From: Flaveria trinervia
Taxonomy: Eukaryota; Streptophyta; Magnoliopsida; Asterales; Asteraceae
Assembly (NCBI GenBank): GCA_025506515.1
Contig: CM046453.1
Coordinates: 36,529,851-36,593,850, forward strand
Length of the DNA: 64,000 nt
Direction of reading: 5' to 3'
The position numbers were made by a program, and so were the translations under genes. Within the stretch, counting starts at the first letter, position 1, and the number at the start of each line of letters is the position of its first letter. The notes under the pieces are model-generated. The model did no database searches, was not told the origin of the DNA, and worked only from the letters and a program-made list of their open reading frames with translations. Positions 56,345-64,000 of this stretch are shown piece by piece.

Positions 56345-58085
56345 CTGGATTCTAACAGTTACTCTGAACTAGGTCATACACCTAAACCTCCCATGCTTAA
56401 ACACAAATCTGAGTTTAAACAATGGAGAATAAGATTTAGAAATTATATCATAGGTGTAGATCCTGATTTTTGGATCTCAATATGTAAGGGTCCACATATT
56501 CATGTTACTCTATCAATAGCTCAAGCTACACTTTACAGGACTGCTAGAATACCAATTGAAGACTTAACTCTGGATGAAGATGACTATAAGAAAATCAAAA
56601 TTGATCTCAAAGCATACTCAATTTGACTCACGCACTCAAAATGGATGTGCTGAAAAGATTGGCAAAGTATGGAACAGCTAAAGCTATTTGGGATGCACTC
56701 AAAATTATGTGTGAAGGAAGCAGTAAGGTTGCTGAAATTAACAAAGACAAGCTGGTCAATGAGTATGAAACCTTCCATCACACCAAAGGAGAATCCATAT
56801 CAAAACAACTGCTTAGATTTGTACAGTTGGTAAATGACTTAGAAATTATGGGTGTTTCTTACAACATTAAAGAACTTAACAAGAAAATGCTTCACAGTCT
56901 ACCTGAAAGCTGGAAGCAAAATGTGACGATGCTGAAAAATACTCTTGATCTTGAGAGTACCACTATAGACATTATGATATCCAAGATTGAAGCTTTGGAA
57001 CTTGATGAACGAAGCAGAAACCTGAGTGGACCAAGAGTAATTGAGGCCTACAAATTTCCTTCAAAATCTCATTCTGTTGAAAATGCTTTCATCACAGAGG
57101 AAGATGACTTCATCTCATCAAGAGATCAAATGAACAATACTAGTCATTGCATCTTCACCATTCAATCAGCCTTCAACTTCAGCTCAAGCACCTAAAGTCA
57201 CCACTGCTCCTCAAACCTCTATAGAAGACTTAAAATCAGAAGAGCAAAAGGCAACTTACAATGCCTTAGTTGCAAGCTTTGAAGCATATCTAGGGGGAAG
57301 ACTTACTTTGCCCATCTATTCAGGAAGATTTAGAAGAAATGGATCGTGATGATGTTGAGGAGATGGATCTACAATGGAAAATGGCAATGATTGCCATGAG
57401 AGCAAAGAAATTCTTCAGAAAAGGAAGAAAGTTGAGCTCGAATGAGATTACAAAACTTGGACATGATAAATCCAAGGCGAAATGCTTCAACTGTGGCATG
57501 ACTGGCCATTTCTCAAGAGAGTGCAATGCTCGCAAAAGAAATAACTATTCAAGGAACTCTCCAGGCCAGTCATCATCACAGCCCAACTCAAGCTATTACT
57601 CCAACAATCAACAACAGCAATATCATCATTCTCATCATCAACAAACATACCAGAATCAACCACAACTGACAAATAAAGCCCATGTAAGCAGTCAGCCTTC
57701 TGCCAGTGCCCTTGTGATCAAACAAGATGGGATATGTGACTGGAGTGTGTATGCTGAGGAAGTCAAGCCTCAACTCCAGAATCATGCTCTTATGGCTCAC
57801 ATCAATGATGGACCATCTTCAATGCCTACCGAGGTAAAAACTAACCTTTGTAGTGAAAAATGCATTAATAAATTACAAGAGTATAGAGAACACAACCATA
57901 AACTGGCTGATAAAATTAAAGAAGAAAAAGTGAAGCGAGAAATGATGAAGAGAGAACTAAAATGTTTTGAAATTAAAATCAAATCTCTCATTTCTGACAT
58001 AGAAAAGATGCATGGTGAGAAATACAATCTTGCAGCTGAAAATGAGCTACTTACTGAAAAGTTAGCTCAAGCTAAAGCTCAATAA
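56345..58085 (+). pseudogene. gag: Copia gag (element H), start codon deleted, cut by element J
   Basis: Matches D's gag from its second codon, but about 145 bp of leader and the ATG are missing (the sequence reads TTTCCTGGATTC). It carries the N-terminal domain, the UBN2-like gag region in a second frame (56623-57195), a zinc knuckle from 57483 (CFNCGMTGHFSREC), a Gln/His/Ser-rich linker and a Lys/Glu coiled coil (about 57850-58085). Frameshifts near 56618 and 57150. Ends where J begins. Confidence 0.85.
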
Positions 58086-58090
58086 TCTAT

Positions 58091-59045
58091 TGTGGATTCT
58101 TTATGCCCAAGACGCATAGAACATTGATGTGGTTAGTACGTTATGATCCAAGTCGGCTCATACCCAATAACAAGATTAGCAAACACCAATTAATATTTAA
58201 TTGATGATATGATCATGCAATTAAATAAATACACCAATTTAGAAAATGGGTTTTCCAAATAAATTGCATATGAGATTGAACAATCTATTTGGATATTTTG
58301 TTCATGGATATTATTTATAATGTTGTTTAATTTGATTAAATAACTTCAAATAATAGAAGTGTGTGTATGTTATATAATGAAATGGTTAATTATATATATC
58401 TATTTTAATCAAATAGTTTAACAAGGATTAAAAGGGGTTTTTGGGGGGAAAACTAATGAAGTGATAAGGGTTCGGCCGCTCCCTTTTGGTTGGCTCTCTT
58501 TTTTTTAGTTTTCCTTTGGAAGTCTTGAGACTTTGGATCTCCAAGAACACACACACTTCATCTTCTTCCCTCTCTCACATGCAAGGACCACAAAACAAAA
58601 AGGACTCTCCTTTCTTGAAGAGATTCTTGGCTGGAAGTTGTTCCAGCAGCAAACTTTTGTTCGTTTTTGGGGCTGGAAGATGTTCCAGCAGCATCTTCTT
58701 GGTCATTTTGGTGCTTAAATCCTAGCAAGAATGGTGTACGCTTGATGCTTGTGGGTATGAATGCTTGAGGACATCTTTCCTTGATATTTTGGCTGTTCAA
58801 CATCATCTTCTTCACCCATAATCGTTTTCTGCAGCTTTACTAAAGGTAGCATGTATGGTTGTTTTGGGTTGTTATATCTTGTTGATAGCTAGTTCAAACA
58901 CATATATAAGATCCTATGTCTTGGGTTTGTTGATGTTTTGTTATTAGCCTTAATTTTCAGATTACTAATGATAATTTAAGTATTATTCCGCTGCGTTTTT
59001 AGTTTAAGAGGTTAAACTACTTGGTATGGTCCAACAAACCCAACA
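58091..59045 (+). repeat. 5' LTR of element J (proposed)
   Basis: Starts TGTGGATTC inside H's gag and ends AACCCAACA, directly before a primer-site-like TTGGCATCTAGAGCC. Contains two copies of GGCTGGAAGNTGTTCCAGCA (58629 and 58671). Possible left duplication TCTAT (58086-58090). The second LTR is outside the window, so the limits are inferred. Confidence 0.65.
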
Positions 59046-60501
59046 TTGGCATCTAGAGCCGGATATGTGGATGACTAGTTTCATTTATCCTTGTAAAAAT
59101 GGTTTTATGGGGCTTTAACAACCTTATAGGGGTTGTTTTGTGTTGATGTTATAAATCCCCAATCTTTCAAGGTTATATCTAACATGCTTGTGATTAAACC
59201 TTGAAAGAAAGATATCAAGTAGTTGATTATGTTTTTGTTTGGACAAAAGACCCGAAATTCTTGGTTTATGTTGGCTGAAAATTTAGGGTCATATGGGGGT
59301 TTATTTGGTTCTTGAATGTTGTATATGATGTTTCATATGGTGCATAACCTAGCCTTGACCTTGTGTTGGTTTGGTTTTGAATGGATGTTTGTTTTGGTTG
59401 ATTTCATTCTTATGGGTTGTAATAATTATTCCTTTATGCTTGTGTTTGGATGTAATCTATTTATTCATTCATTTGTGATGTAATAGATAGGTTAAGTATG
59501 TTTTCCTTTATTAGAAAATTTGTATTAGGATATAAATTTTGTAAAAGAAGATGCACAAGATGGAAGCACTAAAGGAAGACACAAGAGAAGGACTTGAAGC
59601 ATTTGGATGCAAGTTCAAGTGGGGGTCTTTGGAGATCTCGTCTTTGTGTTGTGTTCAACCCTTAGGAAAGACCAAATGATAACACTTGTCATGGAAAACA
59701 AGTGTTGTCAACACAGTGGCTATGGTTATGCACATGGGTTGTTTAATATATGCTTGTTTGATTATTCATTTTATGTTGATTGTTTGATATATGGATATGC
59801 TTAACAATCTAAATAAATTATCATAACAAGCTGAATTTTTGGTTCCTAATCATTAAGTGACTAATAAGAGGTTATTAAAAGGATTAATGATTTCAAAATA
59901 AAAGAAGTTCTATTAAAAGAGAACCATAGGGCACCATGTATTTGAAAGCATGCGTATACAAGGTAGATAGAGTTTTCATAACTAGAATTAATGGAAACTT
60001 AAATCCCTTTGGAAACAAGTTAAACACCATCCTTTTACATGATACTCGAATCACTTGAAAACTACTTGTGGGATAAAGGTCACCTAACCACTTTTAGGGA
60101 ACTTGTGTGTTTGAGGTGAGCTTAACATATTTGTGGGATAAAGGTCACCTAATCGCTTGTATGTGTAAACTCACACGTGTGTGTAAGTAGGAAGACTTGA
60201 ATTGGAAACCATGTGCATAGGGTCACCGAAGTATGGCGTACAATGGTGTTGATTGGATTTTACATGCGACTAAACATAAGATGTTTAACCGATCCATAAA
60301 GCTAGAAGTGCAATAGGTTGCAATTGTCAAATGTTGACTACCTTGTTAATTTAAATAAGGGATAAAGGTCACCTAACCATCGTTAAATGTAACGTTGGAT
60401 TCTAGATTTTAATTATTAATTGTCTATGTGACGTGTAAAGGGTATTTATAATTAAAATGCAATTTTCAGAAATACTAAAATGAACTTGTAATTTTGTAGT
60501 A
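59046..60501 (+). other. Primer site and long leader of element J
   Basis: TTGGCATCTAGAGCC is close to, but not identical with, the initiator tRNA-Met site. The leader is 1.4 kb, AT-rich and without recognisable coding. A 21-bp word GGGATAAAGGTCACCTAACCA occurs three times (60070, 60135 and 60359). Confidence 0.5.
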
Positions 60502-60676
60502 ATGGCCGTAAACAACAATGCTACTACCCGACCGTCCCTACCCTATCACCGAGAACCATCTTAAAAAGGATCGTCTTAACCATAATAACTTTATGGACTA
60601 GTATCGAAACTTGAGAATTGTTTCAAGCAAGAGAAAGGGCCTATGTCCTTGACGATCCTATTCCTGACCAACCGAC
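60502..60676 (+). pseudogene. gag: Start of Copia gag (element J), cut by element I
   Basis: ATG at 60502 opens MAVNNNATTRPS. After a frameshift the segment encodes residues resembling FMDWYRNLRIV of plant Copia gag. Broken by a stop and frame changes and ended at 60676 by the LTR of I. Too short for a full family call. Confidence 0.6.
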
Positions 60677-61459
60677 TGCAGGATCGTTCAAGGGCTTGAA
60701 CACAATACAACACAACAACACAATGAGGAGATTAACTAAATCTTAATCAAACAGTGAACTAGGTAACCAAAGGTGATGCAGAGAACCAAGTAAAGCAAAG
60801 ACAGAACAAGAAAGTATAGTTTTCAAGGAGCAGTATATTGCTTCTCAAGTTCTTTTACAAGTGTTACAAAGCATATGGAAAGATACAAGAACTTGGAATA
60901 CTTATACTACAACCTACAGCCGGCTATACTATGAAAGCCAGCTGGATACAATTGACTAGACACTAACAAAATCAATTGTAGGATCAAAGGCATATCTGCC
61001 TTTTGACCTTGTGACTATGACATGCCATAGCTCACATCCTTATACATTACAAAAAGGATAAAGTACATAAAGTAGAAAGTTTCAGCACAAGACCTCAATG
61101 TACAGTTACCAAAAGCATGGACCTTTTCACCAACTCTTGTTAGTGGGTGACTTATCAGAGAGACAGCGGAAAAGGTGCTTTATGGAATAGTACATCAGAT
61201 AAAGCATGTGTACTAAAAGTCTTCGGAAGAAATCTGTCTTCATAGGTTGAAGCTTCGGAAGACTTTGTCTCTTCAAGCTTCGGAAGACTTCATGTTAGGC
61301 TTCGGAAGATATTGGTCTTGGCTTCGGAAGATATTACACTTAGAGTATTTTCTAATGCTTTATGTAATTCTTCCGAAGCATTCTTCACTTCAGTACTTAG
61401 TGCATGTTGCTGAAACATTAGGCAGTTTTGGGTTGCATCAGACTTCAGGAATCCTTACA
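60677..61459 (-). repeat. 3' LTR of element I
   Basis: On the minus strand it starts TGTAAGGATTCC after the tract GGGGGAGTT and ends GATCCTGCA, like A's LTR. Contains a CTTCGGAAG palindrome array (61215-61385). The CCGAC at 60672-60676 is the visible target-site flank. Confidence 0.8.
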
Positions 61460-61460
61460 A

Positions 61461-61469
61461 ACTCCCCCT
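61461..61469 (-). other. Polypurine tract of element I
   Basis: Reads AGGGGGAGT on the minus strand, next to the LTR. Confidence 0.75.
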
Positions 61470-61527
61470 AGGCTGATGCTACCAAAACACTTAGAAGATC
61501 TTTAAATGTTTGTAGTCTTCAGAATAA

Positions 61528-64000
61528 TCAAGACCATCCTTTCTTCATTTGATGGTCAGGATCATCAAGACTCTCATAGTATCTTCTCATTTCAAAGAGA
61601 TCATGCAGAGGTAAGTTGATTATGTCTTGCCATGAGTAGACATTTTCAACACCTTGATCTCTGATAACATTCCATCTTTCTGGATTGGTAGAGTAAGTCC
61701 AGGATAAGATGGGTGTCTCGGTTGCTAGAGGAGCCACTTGCATAGGAGTTGATTGGGCTGCCTCATCATGCACTTCCTCAGGTTGATCTGATTCAGCCTG
61801 GGGTGTAGAGGTAGATGACTTTGGCTTCTTCTTTTTAGTCTTTGGTTTAGAGGCCATTTTCTTCTCCCTTTAATGTCTTTAACTGAGAAGACTGGTCTGC
61901 AGCACCATGTTGATCATCAGTGTCTTTCTCAGTTGGGTGTTCCTCCCTCATAGGTTCAGAAGAAGAGGGAGTTTGACCCTGTCTTGGATCAGAAGATGAA
62001 GTTTGCTGAGGCTCAGCTGGAGGTTCTGGTTCAGTGTCTCTGGTTGTTCAAACTTGACCTCCACTTCAGGTGGGACTTGACTTGGAAGAGAGTGCAAGTC
62101 AATGAGTTCACCACTTTTAATCTTCTGCTTGATTACCCTTATATGCTCATCCATTGTAGATAGAGACATGGGACCAAGTCTCCTTCCGGAGAATCCATAT
62201 GACTTCAAGAAGCTCATCATTCTTTGTCTGTCAGCAGACTTCTTTGCATTCTTTTGAATGATGGTTCTTGACTTTGCAGCTTCTTCCCTTAGCTTCCTTT
62301 TGGTTGTTTTTCTTTCTTTGACTAACTCAAGCTCAAGTTGCTTTAAGTACTCGAACTCAATGAAGTCATAGGACAGGGGAAGAAGTGTATTTGCCTGATA
62401 GAAGCCTGTGGCACTCAGGTAGTTTATCATTTTGATTCTATCCTCTTCTTTATCTACCTGAGGTTCTTGTGGAGCCACATCTTCCTGTGCAGGACTTTCT
62501 TGAACTGGAGAGAGAGTGGGAGTATGCTTGTGAAGTCTTTTCTGTTCTCTCCTCTCTTGAATGGAGAAGTAACTTGCATCCTCTTTCTCCTTAATCTCTC
62601 TTGACACTTCCATGTCAGCCAGTTCATTCAACTCTAAGGGGAGGGAGATGATTTCATCAACATCATAGTTCCTGGTCTGTAAGTATAATCCTGACTGCCC
62701 TTTTTATCATTTTGAGTATTTGGTCTGGGGGCAGCCCTGATTGCAGCTTGCATGAATTTTGATGACCCAGAAGAACTTTCTCCCTTAGCCTCCTTTTCCT
62801 CTCTCTCTCTTCCTCCTCAATTTCCTCAGGAGTCATTATCCTTTTCCTTTGTCACCAACAGACCTTTGTGACTCAGGTGGATTGAGGCTTGGCCTTCATT
62901 GCTTGGTGTAGCTTCCATGCTCTGGCCAGAGAGAGGCTGAGAAACACCTTCACCAGCAGGTGTCTCAGATGGAGTTTGGACCTCTGCAGCAGTTGTTGAT
63001 GGTGAGACAAGGGTCTCAGGTTCTGCCACTGGGCCTTCAGCCAAGGTTTCCCCTATGAAGCTAATCTTAGGGTCCACCTCAACATCCAGTTGACCGATGA
63101 CATTGCCTGATTGCCTAAGTCTCCTTCTTAGAGAGAACTCTGCAAGGATCCTGTCTTGGATTCTTTGAGCCAGCCTGTCAGCTTGTCTAGATTTGCTTGG
63201 ATTGACAAGTGGCATGTGACTAAATCCAGTCCTTCATAGAAGCTCAGGCTTTGGAACTGAAAGACTTCTTGTTGGACCTTGAACTCTGTGAAGTATGAGG
63301 GCTCTTCTGTCATCATCATACCTCCATCTGATGATGTAGTTGCCAGTTCCATGTGGTGGAGATGAGACAGCCTTGGTATACCTTCCTCAAAGAGACTCCT
63401 GATGAGAGTCTATAGAGTCCACATTAATGTGAACTTGAGGAAGTTGCTGAGAATGCACAACAGCAAGTGAGGATGGTGAGTCCTCTATGTCCATTCTCTT
63501 TGAAGAACTCCAGGTTCTGTGGTTGTGATAACTTTCTCCCCCTTTTTGGTAGCATCACCCACTTGCATAGGTGAGCTGGAGGATAAATCAGTCACTCCCA
63601 CAGGTTCTTGTGTTCTGGTTGAGCTCTCCTTAAAGGTCTCTTAGCTAGTTTTTCCTGCAGATATGAAATCTGGAGTTGCTGATCATTGACCCTGTTTTGC
63701 AGGGTAGTCACCTGAGATTCCAAGTGACTAACCTTAGAGACTAGATAGGTACATGTTTGTGACAATTGTTGTACCTTTAGTCTCAAATTCCCCTCATCTC
63801 ATCAGAAGAATCACTGGGGGATGAGAGGATTGGACCAAAGTCCCTTCTCTCACCACCAGCTTGAGTTCTTGGCTGCTGGTTTCCTCTGCTCACTGGCAAC
63901 CTCAGTTAAGATGCAATGGGATGAGTTGCCATGGTTGAGGTCTTAATGATGTAATCACTTTCAAAAGTGAGAGCCTCTTCCATATGGACATCTGAATAGG
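61528..64000 (-). pseudogene. ORF3 of element I (C-terminal part, running off the window)
   Basis: Minus strand. From the right edge inward: a coiled coil LESQVTTLQNRVNDQQLQISYLQ (63592-63786), QADRLAQRIQDRILAEFSLRRRLRQ and VDPKISFIGET (62826-63215; A has VEPKINFKGET), a Lys/Glu-rich block, FLKSYGFSGRRLGPM (62170-62230; A has GFSGRQVGPM), a basic cluster KPKTKKKKPKSS (61790-61860) and the C-terminal module with ILSWTYSTNPERWNVIR (61528-61750). Several frame changes. No membrane segments. The N-terminal module is outside the window. Confidence 0.72.

Larger units (their letters stand above)
60677..64000 (-). mobile_element. Copia element I, 3' part, related to A
   Basis: 3' LTR, polypurine tract and ORF3 on the minus strand. 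The remaining 5' part is beyond the right edge. Its LTR ends and ORF3 segments match element A more closely than B. Confidence 0.8.

Noticed and set aside
58486..58815. Open frames over 58486-58815 on both strands
   Set aside because: They fall inside the proposed LTR of J and show no protein motif.

Overview
The window is plant nuclear DNA built almost entirely of nested, decayed LTR retrotransposons. I recognise no host protein-coding gene, tRNA, rRNA or CRISPR array. Most elements are Ty1/Copia: they have the order protease, integrase, reverse transcriptase (RT), RNase H, a YVDD RT box, and primer-binding sites matching plant initiator tRNA-Met (TGGTATCAGAGC). Sequence style suggests a eudicot, probably Asteraceae; that is recall, not a search.

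Layout. A minus-strand Copia element C forms the scaffold of the left half (pol 30391 to about 27000, spacer, third ORF 24407 to 21133). Plus-strand element A abuts C's third ORF at 21132 and runs off the left edge. A is split by a complete plus-strand element B (3759-15871, target duplication TAACG). At 30392 C is interrupted by plus-strand element D. D's gag is split by a probable solo LTR of a Ty3-like element, E1 (31460-42096, duplication TTTAG), which is split in turn by E2 (33082-40545, duplication ATACA). D resumes at 42097 and ends its pol at 48509. From 49146 a second copy of the same gag-pol (G) runs into a gap of exactly 100 N (51778-51877). After the gap come the 3' half of F, a relative of B (to 54737), a minus-strand Ty3/gypsy RT fragment, Copia element H (from 55452), Copia-like element J (from 58091, inside H's gag), and the minus-strand 3' end of element I, a relative of A (from 60677, inside J's gag).

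The most interesting content is a long third gene downstream of pol, here called ORF3, in A, B, C, E2, F and I. It is about 3.3-4 kb. It has an N-terminal module with recognisable shared motifs, a low-complexity and coiled-coil middle with basic clusters, and a C-terminal module. I see no signal peptide or membrane segment, so an Env role is not supported. E2 has lost protease, integrase and most of RT but keeps its LTRs and ORF3. Its two LTRs, where I compared them, differ by indels only, so it looks young and mobilised in trans. Each family also carries its own array of short palindromes in the LTR and/or in the spacer before ORF3.

Nearly all coding regions are pseudogenes with stops and frameshifts. 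Because many differences in E2 are single-base indels and an assembly gap is present, some frameshifts may be sequencing error.
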